A DNA stretch of 64,000 nt from Desulfovibrio sp. G11 (GTDB lineage: Bacteria > Desulfobacterota > Desulfovibrionia > Desulfovibrionales > Desulfovibrionaceae). The stretch is from positions 2,936,001-3,000,000 of the forward strand of contig NZ_LT984798.1 in assembly GCF_900243745.1 (NCBI RefSeq), in the 5' to 3' direction. Both the position numbers and the translations under genes were made by a program. The notes under the pieces were generated by a model. The model saw nothing but the letters and a program-made list of their open reading frames with translations. It was not told the DNA's origin and made no database searches. This document shows, in pieces, positions 16,525 to 26,555 of this stretch. The stretch's first letter is position 1. Every line of letters begins with the position of its first letter.

Positions 16525-17528
16525 GGCGTCACCGGCCAGAAGGAACACACCCGCGCAGGAGCGTAGCCTGCCATGAAGGCATCCATCAGGTTGCCGAAAT
16601 ACACACGGTTTCGCGGGCGTATGTGCTGGGCCTCGGCGCAGTCTGCGGGAAAAAAGCGTAAAGACTCCTTGTTGCCGAGATAGGTATTCTTGGCAACAGG
16701 TTGCGAAAGCAGAAAGGCCCACATGCCGCGACGCCCGGCTATGGCCTCATGTTGGAGGTTGCGGAGGCGTTCCTGAAGCTGCGGGCTGAGATCCTGATGC
16801 GGGTAAAAATAGGCCGCGCCATTGCGGATCATGATTTCGTTGAGGGACGTGCCGTCCGGCAGCAGCACTTCCGCCAGAATTCTGCCGTGTGAATCGCGAT
16901 GCTTGACGCCTGCTTGCAGAAGCTGCACCTGCTGGCCCTTGGTGAGCGTGTTGAGCTGGTCTCTGGCTTCGCGTGCAAAAAACTGGGCTTTTATGCGGCC
17001 CTTGGACAGTTCTGGCGAATCAATGCCGGCCAGCCGTACAACGCGCCTGTCCGTCAGTTTAAAGGTGTCGCCGTCAAAACAGTGCGCCACAGTACCAAGC
17101 GGTTGAGGCAGCGGTTCTGCACGGGGAGCATCGGCATTTCCCCTTGTGCTGTCTTCGGAAACAATTTTTGTGCTGTCGCTCAGTTGCCCCACGGCAGTAT
17201 CTGCCGCCATGCCGGACGGTGCAGGTGCGGGCTGCCCGGAATTGTTTTTGCTTTCCTTGCCCGGAACTTCAGGTCCGGCTGGATCTGGCTGGGCAATGCT
17301 GTCAGGAATATTGCCGGAGCTACTGGCAACCGCAGTGGGCGTGGCGGGGGGGGGCGTTACGGCAACCGTAGCAGGCGGGACATCGGGGGAGGTACGTTTT
17401 CCGGCCGTTTCTGCCGACAGAGAAGAAGATGGGGACGAGAAAAACAACGACAGGCAAAGAAGGCCGAAGACCATAACAACGGCGCAATGCCGTCCAAGCC
17501 GGGACAATACTGACACAAACACGGCCAT
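16521..17528 (-). CDS. Exported staphylococcal-nuclease-like protein with Ada-type cysteine domain
   Basis: This 335-residue protein starts with a hydrophobic segment (residues 14-32, signal peptide or anchor). About 110 residues of proline-, alanine- and serine-rich linker follow, then a staphylococcal nuclease domain (145-275). The catalytic residues are in place: Arg165, Asp170, Glu173 and Arg216, in [10 protein letters not shown] and HGR. The last 50 residues ([25 protein letters not shown]) resemble the zinc-binding domain of Ada, though only two cysteines remain (297 and 328). By family it should cut DNA or RNA outside the cytoplasm. It overlaps queC by 4 bases and follows rpoD after a 157-base gap with a hairpin. 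Confidence 0.82.
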   Translation of the reverse strand: MAVFVSVLSRLGRHCAVVMVFGLLCLSLFFSSPSSSLSAETAGKRTSPDVPPATVAVTPPPATPTAVASSSGNIPDSIAQPDPAGPEVPGKESKNNSGQPAPAPSGMAADTAVGQLSDSTKIVSEDSTRGNADAPRAEPLPQPLGTVAHCFDGDTFKLTDRRVVRLAGIDSPELSKGRIKAQFFAREARDQLNTLTKGQQVQLLQAGVKHRDSHGRILAEVLLPDGTSLNEIMIRNGAAYFYPHQDLSPQLQERLRNLQHEAIAGRRGMWAFLLSQPVAKNTYLGNKESLRFFPADCAEAQHIRPRNRVYFGNLMDAFMAGYAPARVCSFWPVTP

Positions 17529-17645
17529 ATCCTGTTACGTGGGCTGCAATGTTTTTGCTGTTACCGGCATTCGCCCGGCGGCTGTCCGGAAAACCTTGCG
17601 GATTTTGGTATGCCGCGCAGAGCGTATGCCCTGGCCTGTATCATG

Positions 17646-17680
17646 CGGCAGCGGCCTGGCAGCATGCCAGGCCGCTGCCG
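17646..17680 (-). terminator. Strong hairpin after rpoD
   Basis: A perfect 16-bp stem (17646-17661 with 17665-17680) with a three-base loop starts 5 bases after the rpoD stop. No clear T tract follows on the minus strand, so it may only partly end transcription or protect the 3' end of the rpoD message. Confidence 0.55.
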
Positions 17681-17685
17681 GGAAA

Positions 17686-19455
17686 TCAGTTTTCGTAATA
17701 AGAGCGCAGGGGCTGGCTGCGCACGGGATGACGCAGCTTGCGTAAAGCCTTGGCCTCGATCTGCCGGATACGTTCGCGGGTCACGTTAAAGAGCTTGCCC
17801 ACTTCTTCAAGGGTGTGATCACTCTTTTCAGCAATGCCGAAGCGTTTGCGTAAAACCTGCTCCTCACGAGGGGTGAGGTCTGCCAGCACTGCGGCCAGCT
17901 GTTCCGACAGCTTGGTGTTGATAACTTCTTCTGCCGGGGCCACAGCTTTTTTATCTTCAATAAAATCGCCCAGGCTTGAATCTTCTTCATCGCCGATAGG
18001 AGTTTCCAGAGAAATGGGTTCTTTGGCGATTTTGAGTACCTTTTTGACCTTTTCCACTGGGTATTCCATACGTTCGGCGATTTCTTCGGGCGTGGGGTCG
18101 CGGCCCAGCTCCTGCACAAGGTAGCGCGATGTGCGTATGAGCTTGTTGATGGTTTCAATCATATGCACGGGGATACGGATGGTGCGCGCCTGGTCGGCAA
18201 TGGCGCGGGTAATGGCCTGCCGGATCCACCATGTAGCATACGTAGAGAATTTATAGCCGCGCTGATACTCAAACTTATCCACAGCTTTCATGAGGCCGAT
18301 ATTGCCTTCCTGAATAAGGTCGAGGAACTGGAGACCACGATTGGTATATTTTTTTGCAATGGAAACCACAAGGCGCAGGTTGGAGCGGATAAGTTCCTGT
18401 TTGGCGCGCATGGCCGCCGTATTGCCGCGTTTGATGCGCCACAGGACCTCTTCAAGGTCCGTGACGTTATGGCAGCATTTTTCCTGCAGGCGGTTGAGGA
18501 TTTCAATCTTGCCGATGATCATTTCCTTGAAGGAAAAGAGTTCGTCCACACTGAGCTTGAGGTCGCGGGCGGCATCCATCGGATTGATTTCGCGCTGCTC
18601 AAGGCCGTCAAACATGGCCTGAATTTCCGCCTGGGTACGGCCGGTGGCAAGAATGTAGGCAGAAAGGTCACGCTGGCAGTTGTGCATCTGGCGCACGTAG
18701 TCCTCAACCGTTTCAATAATGCGGTCAATGAGGGTTTTTTCCAGCTTGATATCACGCAGGCGGGTAACAATTTCTTCCTTGAAGCAGATGATTTCTTTCT
18801 GCACGGCGGTGACGCGGCGATCCATGCAGGTGCAGACATCAAGTTTTTTATAGATCTTGCGTTTTTTCTTGAAGGTCTGCTTGATTTCGTCCAGCAGCAG
18901 GATGACGCGCGAACGCTGGTTCATTTCATCTTCGCTGGGGTCGTCTTCTTCAATGGTTTTTACCACATCCTTGAGCTTGATGCGGTTCTGGCGCAGGTCT
19001 TCGCCCACATTGATCAGCTCTTCAACTGCCACAGGAACTTCAACAAGGGCATAAAGCACGTCTTGTTCGCCCATTTCAATCTTTTTGGCGATAACAACTT
19101 CACCATCGCGGTCAAGCAGGGGAACAGCCCCCATTTCGCGCAAGTACATGCGCACGGGGTCTGTGCTGCGGGAAGAATAGTCCGCAGTATCTTCGTCCTC
19201 AGACAGATCAAGGGAACTGTCGGTTATTTCCTCGTCAGATTCAGAGGCAGTGGCCGAAATTTTTTTTCCGTCCTTCTCCGAGTCCACAATAACGATTTCC
19301 AGCTGTTCAAAGATGCCTATGATCTCTTCAAACTGCTCGGGCGTGCTCATTTCAACGGGCAGCGCTTTGTTGACCTCTTCAAAGGTCAAAAAGCCCGCAC
19401 CCTTGCCTTTGGCAATAAGTGATTGAATCTGCTGGATATCTTTAAGACTGCTCAT
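17686..19455 (-). CDS. rpoD: RNA polymerase primary sigma factor (sigma-70, RpoD)
   Basis: This is the housekeeping sigma factor that directs RNA polymerase to -10/-35 promoters. The 589-residue protein has region 1.1 at the start, region 1.2 ([21 protein letters not shown]), a large non-conserved insert, and region 2 ([40 protein letters not shown]). Region 3 follows, then region 4.2 ([20 protein letters not shown]), ending RSYYEN. The start at 19455 ([11 protein letters not shown]) follows GGAG; it overlaps the dnaG stop by 14 bases, which couples their translation. The acidic stretch after region 1.1 is typical of delta-type RpoD proteins. Confidence 0.97.
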   Translation of the reverse strand: MSSLKDIQQIQSLIAKGKGAGFLTFEEVNKALPVEMSTPEQFEEIIGIFEQLEIVIVDSEKDGKKISATASESDEEITDSSLDLSEDEDTADYSSRSTDPVRMYLREMGAVPLLDRDGEVVIAKKIEMGEQDVLYALVEVPVAVEELINVGEDLRQNRIKLKDVVKTIEEDDPSEDEMNQRSRVILLLDEIKQTFKKKRKIYKKLDVCTCMDRRVTAVQKEIICFKEEIVTRLRDIKLEKTLIDRIIETVEDYVRQMHNCQRDLSAYILATGRTQAEIQAMFDGLEQREINPMDAARDLKLSVDELFSFKEMIIGKIEILNRLQEKCCHNVTDLEEVLWRIKRGNTAAMRAKQELIRSNLRLVVSIAKKYTNRGLQFLDLIQEGNIGLMKAVDKFEYQRGYKFSTYATWWIRQAITRAIADQARTIRIPVHMIETINKLIRTSRYLVQELGRDPTPEEIAERMEYPVEKVKKVLKIAKEPISLETPIGDEEDSSLGDFIEDKKAVAPAEEVINTKLSEQLAAVLADLTPREEQVLRKRFGIAEKSDHTLEEVGKLFNVTRERIRQIEAKALRKLRHPVRSQPLRSYYEN

Positions 19456-21184
19456 GCCCTTTCTCCAAGGTTTCCTTAAGTGCGCGAAGATAGTCCATAT
19501 CAGCCTCAAAGTCACCCGTGCCGGTGTTGGCCCTCAAGGCTGCGGATAAAGAAGATTTTTGCGCCGAAGCGTAGTAATTGTTCAAGTAATGGCGCAATGA
19601 TTCCAGTTCCCTGTCGCCGTTATCGCGCGGGGCGGCCTCGGGGCCGCAGCACTTGCACCAGAAATTTTTTTCCCGTTGGTCCAGATGGTGAAATACCTCA
19701 TCCGCGCCGTGGGTTTCAATTTTGTCCCATAACTGACGCGCCACTGCCGATTGCAGAGCCAGGTCGGCCCCGAGTTCAAGCATGTTTGTCAGCCGGTGCG
19801 GGTAACGCACGGCGAACATCATGATTTCGCGGTCGCGAATGTTTTGCAGGACACGCCCCGACGGCAAACTGTTTGAACCAGGACGTGTCTTGTCGTTTTT
19901 TACCCCGCGCGACTGCATAAGCCCTTCACGCAGGTCGGCTTCTGAAAGTTGCAGGTGCCCGGCCAGCCGCGAAACATACGGGCTGACCAGTTCGGGAATT
20001 TCCACCTGACGCAGGAAGTTACGCGCCCATTCTACGGTTTCTCTGGGGGCCAGAGCCTTGAGCACGTCCACGCAAAAACGCAGCCCGTCCGGGGCCTGGG
20101 CTTGCAGTTCTTCAAATGCCTCCGGTCCTGAACCGCGTAGCAGGCTGTCGATGTCTTCGCCCTCGGGCATAAGCACGACCGAACAGGCCAGGCCGCGTGT
20201 GAGCAGCATTTCGCAGGAACGCAGGGCGGCTTTGCGCCCGGCCCGGTCGCCGTCAAAGAGCAGGGTCAGTTGCGAAACAAAACCCGAGAGCCGTTTGATC
20301 TGTTCCGGCGTCAGGGCTGTGCCGAGAACCCCCACAGCATTGTCGTAGCCGAACTGGTGCAGGGTAAGCACATCCATGTAGCCCTCAGTCAGCAGGGCGC
20401 GCCCTTTGGTGACCATACCCTTGCGAGCCTGCGCCAGGCCGTAGAGGTGCTCGCCTTTTTTATAGATGGGCGTGTCGGCGCTATTAATGTACTTGGCCTC
20501 GTCTTCATCGGCAATGATGCGTCCGCCAAAGGCAATGATCTGGTTGGATAGGCTCTTGATGGGAAAAATGAGCCGCCCCCGGAAGCGGTCATACGCCCGC
20601 CCATTATCGGATTGCCCCAAAAGGCCAGCCTCGATTGCCATACGGGCGTCAAAGCCCGCACGGCGCAGCGAGTCTGCCAGTGACTGCCATTCCCTTTTGG
20701 CCCAGCCAAGGCCAAAATGCTGCACAATTTCCTGGCTGAGGCCGCGTTTTTCCATATATGTGCGACATTCTGCACCGTCCGGGCCGTTGAGCGTAGCCGC
20801 AAAATGGCCTGCAGCCAATTCGTACATGCGCAACATCTGCTGGCGTGAAGAGCGGCGCTCACGCTCTTCACCTTGGCGGCGCGCACCGCCGGGACCGCGT
20901 TCGATGGTTATGCCCGCCTCGGCAGCCAGTTGTTCAAGCGTTTCTTTAAAATCCAGCCCGTTGATACGGCTGTAAAAATCGAAGATATCGCCCGAAGCAT
21001 GGCAGCCAAAGCAGTAAAACAGGCCCTGATCCTCATTGACGGAAAAGGACGGTTTTGTTTCCTGATGAAAAGGGCAGGGCGCCACCCAGCGCGGCCCGTT
21101 GCGCTTCAGCTCTACATAGCGGCGCACAACGTCCACAATATTCATGCGCTCCTTGATGGCGCGTATGGCATCCCTGGACTGCAT
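19442..21184 (-). CDS. dnaG: DNA primase
   Basis: DnaG makes RNA primers at the replication fork. The 580-residue protein has the amino-terminal zinc site Cys37, His40, Cys58, Cys61 (CPFH and CFGCH). The RNA polymerase/TOPRIM core shows [14 protein letters not shown] and LLFDGDRAG, and the carboxyl domain would bind DnaB helicase. It lies between mutS2 and rpoD in one direction, the classical macromolecular synthesis operon with an insertion. The 286-base gap before it contains no recognised gene and may hold a separate promoter. Confidence 0.96.
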   Translation of the reverse strand: MQSRDAIRAIKERMNIVDVVRRYVELKRNGPRWVAPCPFHQETKPSFSVNEDQGLFYCFGCHASGDIFDFYSRINGLDFKETLEQLAAEAGITIERGPGGARRQGEERERRSSRQQMLRMYELAAGHFAATLNGPDGAECRTYMEKRGLSQEIVQHFGLGWAKREWQSLADSLRRAGFDARMAIEAGLLGQSDNGRAYDRFRGRLIFPIKSLSNQIIAFGGRIIADEDEAKYINSADTPIYKKGEHLYGLAQARKGMVTKGRALLTEGYMDVLTLHQFGYDNAVGVLGTALTPEQIKRLSGFVSQLTLLFDGDRAGRKAALRSCEMLLTRGLACSVVLMPEGEDIDSLLRGSGPEAFEELQAQAPDGLRFCVDVLKALAPRETVEWARNFLRQVEIPELVSPYVSRLAGHLQLSEADLREGLMQSRGVKNDKTRPGSNSLPSGRVLQNIRDREIMMFAVRYPHRLTNMLELGADLALQSAVARQLWDKIETHGADEVFHHLDQREKNFWCKCCGPEAAPRDNGDRELESLRHYLNNYYASAQKSSLSAALRANTGTGDFEADMDYLRALKETLEKGHEQS

Positions 21185-21470
21185 TGATTGATAATCTTCC
21201 TTTTCGCTTTACTGGAAAAACTGTTTATGCACCTGCCGGGCAGGGCGTTCGTGCTGCGTACAGACGAAGTGGCAGACTGCTTGCACAGTCCTGCCGCATG
21301 CCGTGGCATCGGGGAGTTTTTATGATGCCGCCGCTGTGCAGCGGATTTTTTCACTGGCGTGTGCGAAAACGGCCTTGCCGTACCGCATATGTGGTCTTCC
21401 GGTATCTTTGTTGCACCGTGATTACGCCGGATGAATCCGTTTTTGGTAATTTTTTATCTGTAAGCTGTTA

Positions 21471-23924
21471 CTATCGCAGGATTACAATGGTCATGCCATC
21501 GCCACCTCTGTCTTCGGGGGCCAGACAAAAACTTTCCACTGCCGGAAAGGTGCGCAAAAATTCATGAACCTGGCGCCGTAAAGCCCCCGTACCGCGTCCG
21601 TGGACCACCTCGACTTCCCGAAAACCGGCCAGCAAAGCCTTATCCATGAACTGCTCGAGTTCTGCAAGGGCAACATCAGCACGAAGTCCGCGCATGTCAA
21701 GGCGCAGTGAGGCTCCAGTGGCGGCTCCAGCGGGCCGTGCGCCGCCTCCGCCTGTGGAGGACGAGCCGTGCGCTGCGGCCAAGATGGAAGAAGGCTTGCC
21801 AACGGGCTGCAGGTTTCCCTGGCTGCCGGGCAGACGCAGGGCCTTCATCTCGGCCCACAGGTTGACGCCGTTCATGTCGAGGCGCACACGGTTACGCCGC
21901 TCATCCACATCGGTGACCACGCCGCGCTTATTGAAAACAGTGTGCAGAACCTGCTGGCCCACCACAAAATGTTCAGCGATGGGTAAAACAGAGCCGCTTT
22001 TGTCCGCAGTGTCATCAGGAACAAGCGAAGCCCGTAGGCGGGCCATTTCTTTCAGGGCCTGCTTGTGGGTTGCGCGGCCTTCTTTCCACGCGCGCATAAG
22101 TTCGGAGGCTTTGGTCCGCACCTCATCGTGCAGGCGCAACCGTTCTTTTTCCAGCTTTTCGCGCTCGTGTCTGGCGGCAGACCGGGTTTTGTCCTGTTCC
22201 TGCCGTAAAATAACCAGTTCTTCTTCGCGCTTTGCGGCCAGATCGTTTAACCTGGAAAGCAGGGCAGTGGCATCTTGTCCGTCCTGCAAAAGATAATGCT
22301 CTGCACGGCGCACAATGCTTTCCGGTAACCCGTGTTCGCGTGCCACATCAAGGGCCTGGCTGGCCCCCACCTGATCGTAGGCCAGTTTGAACAGGGGTTT
22401 TTTGCTTTGCGGATCAAACAGCATGGAGGCCGCGCGCGCTCCTTCCCTGGTCAGGGCATAGCTCTTGAGCGCGGGAAAATGTGTGGCTGCCAGTACAAAG
22501 GTATGCTTGTCGAGCAATTCGTCAAGTACCGCCTGGGCCAGAGCAGCGCCCTGGGCCGGGTCTGTGCCAGCGCCGAATTCATCAAGCAGCACCATGCCGC
22601 TGGCGTCAAGGTGCTTCCAGGCTTTGGCAAGGTGCTCGATCTGCGCCGTAAAGGTAGAAACATTGTCCGCAAGACTCTGTTCGTCGCCAATAAAGGCGTC
22701 CATGCGGCTGAACCAGGGCAGATGGGAGCCAGCCCCCACAGGAACCGGCAGGCCACTAAGGGTCATGGCGGCGATAAGCCCCAGCGTTTTCAGGCAGACC
22801 GTCTTGCCGCCAGCATTGCCGCCTGTGATAATCAGGGCGCGTTCGCCAGGCCGCAGCACGATATCAAGAGGTTTTACGGCTGCTGCCGCCCGTGCGGCGG
22901 ATTTTTGGGTATGCCCTGAATCCGTGGCAGAGCTGTCTGCGCTTTTAACCCTGTTGAGCAAGAGCAGGGGATGGCGGGCGTCGAGCAGCTGTATGCCTTC
23001 GGCCACGGGGGTCAACGGCAGGCAGCGGCCGTCAAGAAGGGCTGCCAGGCGGCGTTTGGCCTGCAGCAGGTCCAGCTGGGCCAGCAATTCAAGGGCAGCT
23101 TGAGCGCCAGGCAGTTCTGCTTCAAGCAAAGTGCGCAGGTATAGCAAAACCTTGCGTTCTTCTTCGCGCTCTTCGCGTTTCAATTCTTGCAGGCGGTTGT
23201 TGATCTCCACCAAAAACATGGGTTCAAAGTAGCAGGTTTCGCCCGTTTGCGACCAGTCGTGAATGATGCCCTGCATGCGCCCCTTGAAGTTGGCCTTGAG
23301 GGGCAGCACATAGCGGTCGGACGAAAGGGTCATGAATTCGTCCTGCAAATAGGCAAGCATATTGTACTGCAGCGCGTAGTCCTTGACCTTGCGCATGCAG
23401 CCCTGATGCAGGCGGCGCAACTCGCCGCGCAGGCGGTAAAGTTCGGGCGAACTTTCGTCTTTCAGCAGGCCGTCATCTGAAAGACAGCGCAGAAGAGCCG
23501 CCGTAAGCTGCACAGGCAAAGGCGTGCCGTCGGCCAGGGCCAACAAATGCGGCCAATGTCTTGGTGCTTCGGGTACGGCAATGGCGGCGTGGGCATCGCG
23601 TGCCAGACGCAAAACTTCACGCAGCGCCCAGAAAGCGTCCACATCCGGCTGAAAAGCGTGGCCGCGGCTGGTTTGTGCGGCGTGCAAAAAACCTGTGACG
23701 TCGGGAAAGGCGTTAAGGATAAATATCGACCCTCCGGCAGCAGGCCGGGAAGACCAGTCAGCCGCCTCTTCATAGACCCGTGCCGCCAGGTTTACATCCT
23801 CGGCCTGGGGCAGCGGAGCAAGCGCCAGTGCGCGATCGCGCCCCACGCCGGAAATACAGAGCGAGGCAAGATAGTCGGTAACATTATTATATTCCAGGGC
23901 CTGGAGCGTACGGGCGTGAATCAT
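21471..23924 (-). CDS. mutS2: Endonuclease MutS2 (Smr-domain ATPase)
   Basis: This 817-residue MutS-family protein lacks the mismatch-recognition domain of MutS. Walker A GGNAGGKT is at residues 368-375, Walker B LLDEFGAGTDP is near 445, and a coiled clamp region follows. The carboxyl-terminal Smr nuclease domain carries LDMRG (about 741) and HGRGTG (about 775). By family knowledge MutS2 suppresses recombination or splits collided ribosomes. The start at 23924 (MIHARTLQALE) matches the family and has GAGG upstream. It sits between yqeY and dnaG on the same strand, an unusual member of the macromolecular synthesis operon. Confidence 0.95.
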   Translation of the reverse strand: MIHARTLQALEYNNVTDYLASLCISGVGRDRALALAPLPQAEDVNLAARVYEEAADWSSRPAAGGSIFILNAFPDVTGFLHAAQTSRGHAFQPDVDAFWALREVLRLARDAHAAIAVPEAPRHWPHLLALADGTPLPVQLTAALLRCLSDDGLLKDESSPELYRLRGELRRLHQGCMRKVKDYALQYNMLAYLQDEFMTLSSDRYVLPLKANFKGRMQGIIHDWSQTGETCYFEPMFLVEINNRLQELKREEREEERKVLLYLRTLLEAELPGAQAALELLAQLDLLQAKRRLAALLDGRCLPLTPVAEGIQLLDARHPLLLLNRVKSADSSATDSGHTQKSAARAAAAVKPLDIVLRPGERALIITGGNAGGKTVCLKTLGLIAAMTLSGLPVPVGAGSHLPWFSRMDAFIGDEQSLADNVSTFTAQIEHLAKAWKHLDASGMVLLDEFGAGTDPAQGAALAQAVLDELLDKHTFVLAATHFPALKSYALTREGARAASMLFDPQSKKPLFKLAYDQVGASQALDVAREHGLPESIVRRAEHYLLQDGQDATALLSRLNDLAAKREEELVILRQEQDKTRSAARHEREKLEKERLRLHDEVRTKASELMRAWKEGRATHKQALKEMARLRASLVPDDTADKSGSVLPIAEHFVVGQQVLHTVFNKRGVVTDVDERRNRVRLDMNGVNLWAEMKALRLPGSQGNLQPVGKPSSILAAAHGSSSTGGGGARPAGAATGASLRLDMRGLRADVALAELEQFMDKALLAGFREVEVVHGRGTGALRRQVHEFLRTFPAVESFCLAPEDRGGDGMTIVILR

Positions 23925-24198
23925 GCTGATGCCTCGGGAGCAATGAAATGGCTTGTCGCAGAAAAAAGGACGCAACCCCCGGCGGACCTGAAGGCCCGAG
24001 TACCCCGGAGAGTGCGTTTTTGCCGGACACACAGTGTTTCCATCTTGCGAGGCAACTCCCGGTTACAACGGCCCAAGGCCGGACGGCAGGGTGAGTTCCG
24101 CATCTGGAAGGCCGCAGTACATCCACCATTGCGAAAAAGCGGCTGAAAATGGTGCATTGCCGCCTGCTTTGCAGCGCAGGCGGGCCAGTTGGACCGGG

Positions 24199-24666
24199 TC
24201 AGGATTGCAGGCGTTTTTTTACAGCCTCAGAAAGGGCTTTGCCGTCTACCTGGCCTTTATGACTGGACATGATGGTAGATATGACCCTACCCATATCTTT
24301 GGGCGAAGCGGCGCCAAGTGCGGTTATGGTGCTTTCAATAAGGGCCGTCAGTTCTTCCTGCCCAAGGGCCTTGGGCAGATAGTCTTTGAGCACGGCCAGT
24401 TCCGCAGCCTCTTTTTCAGCAAGGTCGGGTCGCTGGGCGGCCGTGTATTGCTCAATGGAATCCTGCCGCTGCTTGCCTTCTTTTACGATGACATCAAGCA
24501 TTTCTTCATCGGAAAGGCTGCCGCCAGGTCGCCGCAGGTCCACCAGCCGGTTTTTGACCGCTGTTTTCAACAGGCGCAGCACTGTCAGGCGCACACTGTC
24601 TCTGGCCTTGTAGGCTTGAACGTAGTCTTTTTCAATCTGTTCAAAAAGTGTGGTGGTAACGGTCAT
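24199..24666 (-). CDS. yqeY: GatB/YqeY-domain protein
   Basis: This 155-residue protein belongs to the YqeY family, related to the tRNA-binding tail of GatB. It is predicted to be helical and cytosolic. Landmarks are DYVQAYKARDSVRLTVLRLL near the start and AVLKDYLPKALGQEEL and MGRVISTIMSSHKGQVDGK near the end. In many bacteria yqeY follows rpsU, as it does here, and may affect tRNA charging or ribosome function, but its exact role is not established. The start at 24666 was taken from family alignment; the ribosome binding site is weak. Confidence 0.9.
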   Translation of the reverse strand: MTVTTTLFEQIEKDYVQAYKARDSVRLTVLRLLKTAVKNRLVDLRRPGGSLSDEEMLDVIVKEGKQRQDSIEQYTAAQRPDLAEKEAAELAVLKDYLPKALGQEELTALIESTITALGAASPKDMGRVISTIMSSHKGQVDGKALSEAVKKRLQS

Positions 24667-24702
24667 GGCAGTGGTGTGGTGAAGGGTGGAGTAAAGCAGA
24701 AA

Positions 24703-24735
24703 ATGCGGGAAACCCCCAAAAGGGGCTTCCCGCAT
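24703..24735 (-). terminator. Attenuator-type terminator between rpsU and yqeY
   Basis: On the minus strand ATGCGGGAA (24727-24735) and CCCC pair with GGGG and TTCCCGCAT, followed by TTTTCTGCTTT. It lies 45 bases after the rpsU stop. A partial terminator here would give high S21 and lower primase and sigma factor, as in other rpsU-dnaG-rpoD operons. Confidence 0.75.
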
Positions 24736-24779
24736 AACTGGCCGGATGCAAGGCCCCGGGCGCATGCATGCGCCCCCGG

Positions 24780-24983
24780 TTAGGCCATGTTCATCTTCCT
24801 GATTTTTTTCATCAACCGCTTCCGGGCGGCGGCCTTCTTCTTTTTGCGCATGACGCTGGGCTTTTCGTAGTGCTGGCGTTTCTTCATTTCAGAAAGAATG
24901 CCGGCCTTTTCTACCTGTTTCTTAAAGCGGCGCAGCGCAATGTCGAAGTTGTAGTCGTCTTCGTTAAGAAAAACTCCGGGCAA
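24780..24983 (-). CDS. rpsU: Small ribosomal subunit protein S21
   Basis: S21 is a small basic protein of the 30S subunit near the mRNA exit path. The 67-residue sequence begins [19 protein letters not shown] and ends with a lysine- and arginine-rich tail ([20 protein letters not shown]). A TTG start at 24983 is preferred: AAGGGGGTGA lies five bases before it, and the family often begins MPGVFL. A GTG three codons upstream (24992) would overlap that Shine-Dalgarno sequence. It is the first gene of the macromolecular synthesis operon. Confidence 0.95.
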   Translation of the reverse strand: MPGVFLNEDDYNFDIALRRFKKQVEKAGILSEMKKRQHYEKPSVMRKKKKAAARKRLMKKIRKMNMA

Positions 24984-25326
24984 GAAAATCACCCCCTTCT
25001 GCGAAGGGCCGATAGGTATGGCCCCAAAATACCGCGAACGGGGGTTGCCCGCTTACGGACTGGCGACAGTGTCGCAAGTGAAGAGTCTCTATAGCCCGAA
25101 GGCTGAAAAAAGGCAAGACTTTTTCGCCATTACAGCATGTGCAGTAAAAAAGATTGCTACCGGCAACACCAGTTGCGGCAAAGCGGCCTGTTTTGCATAA
25201 GCGGTTGTCGCCGATTCCCAGCATCGGCGACAATCAGGCTTTGTTTACCCAGGCGTACCCGGCCTGACGCGTGGTCGGGCGGGCTTTCACCGGGGCATCC
25301 GTATGCCGCGGCGAACGGCGAGATAC
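24984..25326. other. Spacer between rpsU promoter region and the HU gene
   Basis: No gene was seen. On the minus strand the left part is the rpsU leader with its promoter. On the right an 11-bp stem (25205-25215 with 25223-25233, core TTGTCGCCGAT) may end HU transcription. Confidence 0.6.
25088..25116 (-). promoter_or_regulatory. Sigma-70 promoter of the rpsU-yqeY-mutS2-dnaG-rpoD operon
   Basis: On the minus strand TTGCCT (25111-25116) and TATAGA (25088-25093) are separated by exactly 17 bases. The predicted transcript starts about 100 bases before the rpsU start codon. Confidence 0.65.
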
Positions 25327-25599
25327 CTAGTTGAGAGAATCTTTGAGAATTTTGCCCGGGCGGAATTTGATAATCTTGCACGCCGGGATGGTGAGCGTGT
25401 CCCCGGTGCGGGGGTTGCGGCCCTGCCTGGCCTTGCGGTGTTCCACTGCGAATGTGCCGAAACCGGTAAGCGTGAGTTTGGATTCCTTGACAAGAGCGTC
25501 TTCGACAGAAGCGAGAAAGGCATTGAGGGTCCGTTCGGCAGCCGCCTTGGTCAGATTGGCCTTGGCAGCTATTTTTTCGACAAGATCAGCCTTAGTCAT
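25327..25599 (-). CDS. hup: DNA-binding protein HU
   Basis: HU bends and compacts DNA as a dimer. The 90-residue protein has the normal length and family features: MTKADLVEKIAAKANLTKA at the start, GFGTF in the middle, and the arm RNPRTGDTLTIPACKIIKFR that inserts into the DNA minor groove. AGGAGG lies 8 bases before the chosen ATG at 25599; an ATG two codons earlier is too close to it. The gene lies 110 bases after rsmA on the same strand. Confidence 0.95.
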   Translation of the reverse strand: MTKADLVEKIAAKANLTKAAAERTLNAFLASVEDALVKESKLTLTGFGTFAVEHRKARQGRNPRTGDTLTIPACKIIKFRPGKILKDSLN

Positions 25600-25709
25600 C
25601 AGCATGTCCTCCTGAAAGGTTCCCCCGCGTTGTTTCAGGCGGCCTTCCTGGCGATGAAAAAGCCGGAAGGCATACAACGCAGCAAGATTATGGATAGACT
25701 GAAAACTTT

Positions 25710-26549
25710 TTATGCCCTGTTGTCAAGCTGTGAAGCCCAAAAAGCGGCTATACGCTGGAAATCTGAGCACGTCAGGGCTTCGGGGCGCAAGGCCGGGTCA
25801 ATGCAGGCATCGTGCAGGGATTTTTCAAGGCCCGGCTGCGCGGCGCGGCGGAATACGCCGCCAAGCTGTTTGCGACGCTGCTGAAAGCATATCCGCAGAA
25901 GACGCGAGAGAAGTTCCGGATGTGCGGGGCGTTCATTGGCGGGCAATGGCTCAAAGCTCAGAACCGCGGAATCTACCTTGGGGGGCGGGCTGAACGCGCC
26001 TGGACCCACCACGAATTCCATGCGGGGGCGGGCGTAACTTTGCACCCATACCGAAAGCGCACCGTAATGTCCTGTACCGGGATGGGCCGCCAGCCGCTGG
26101 CCCACTTCCTTCTGCACCATAAAAGCTGCCCGCTGCCAGCCTGTGGACCGGGAGAAAATGTCCCAGATCAGGGGAGAAGCCACATTGTAGGGCAGGTTGC
26201 CTATGATTTTCCACGGCTCTTCAGGGCTGATGCGCCGCCATGCAAACTTCAGGGCATCAATGAGTACGGCCTGGGTGTTGGCACCGCCCAGACGCTGCCG
26301 TTCGGCGGCCCAGTGGCGGTCTTTTTCCAGCAGCAGCAGCCGGGAATGGGGGGTGGCTTCAATGGCGCGGGTCAACGCGCCGGGTCCGGGGCCGATTTCA
26401 ATGATGCGATCCTGGGCGGCTGGCGCAATGAGCGCCGCAATACGACAGCAGATGTCTTCGCGCCGTAAAAAATGCTGGCCCAGACTTTTTTTGGCCCGTG
26501 GGGTATGTGTGACAATATTTTTTTTCATATGGGGGAATGCGGCAGGCAT
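25710..26549 (-). CDS. rsmA: 16S rRNA (adenine(1518)-N6/adenine(1519)-N6)-dimethyltransferase
   Basis: RsmA (KsgA) dimethylates two adjacent adenines in helix 45 of 16S rRNA late in 30S assembly. The 279-residue protein has KKSLGQHFLRRE, the SAM-binding motif IIEIGPGPGALTRAI, and the catalytic NLPYNVASPL. It starts six bases after the EF-G-like gene, with GAGG upstream of the ATG at 26549; a second ATG at 26528 lacks a good ribosome binding site. Confidence 0.94.
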   Translation of the reverse strand: MPAAFPHMKKNIVTHTPRAKKSLGQHFLRREDICCRIAALIAPAAQDRIIEIGPGPGALTRAIEATPHSRLLLLEKDRHWAAERQRLGGANTQAVLIDALKFAWRRISPEEPWKIIGNLPYNVASPLIWDIFSRSTGWQRAAFMVQKEVGQRLAAHPGTGHYGALSVWVQSYARPRMEFVVGPGAFSPPPKVDSAVLSFEPLPANERPAHPELLSRLLRICFQQRRKQLGGVFRRAAQPGLEKSLHDACIDPALRPEALTCSDFQRIAAFWASQLDNRA

Positions 26550-26555
26550 GGGGCC

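Noticed and set aside
18163..19422. Long plus-strand open frame opposite rpoD (419 codons)
   Set aside because: It is a codon-bias shadow of rpoD with no family resemblance and no start signal.
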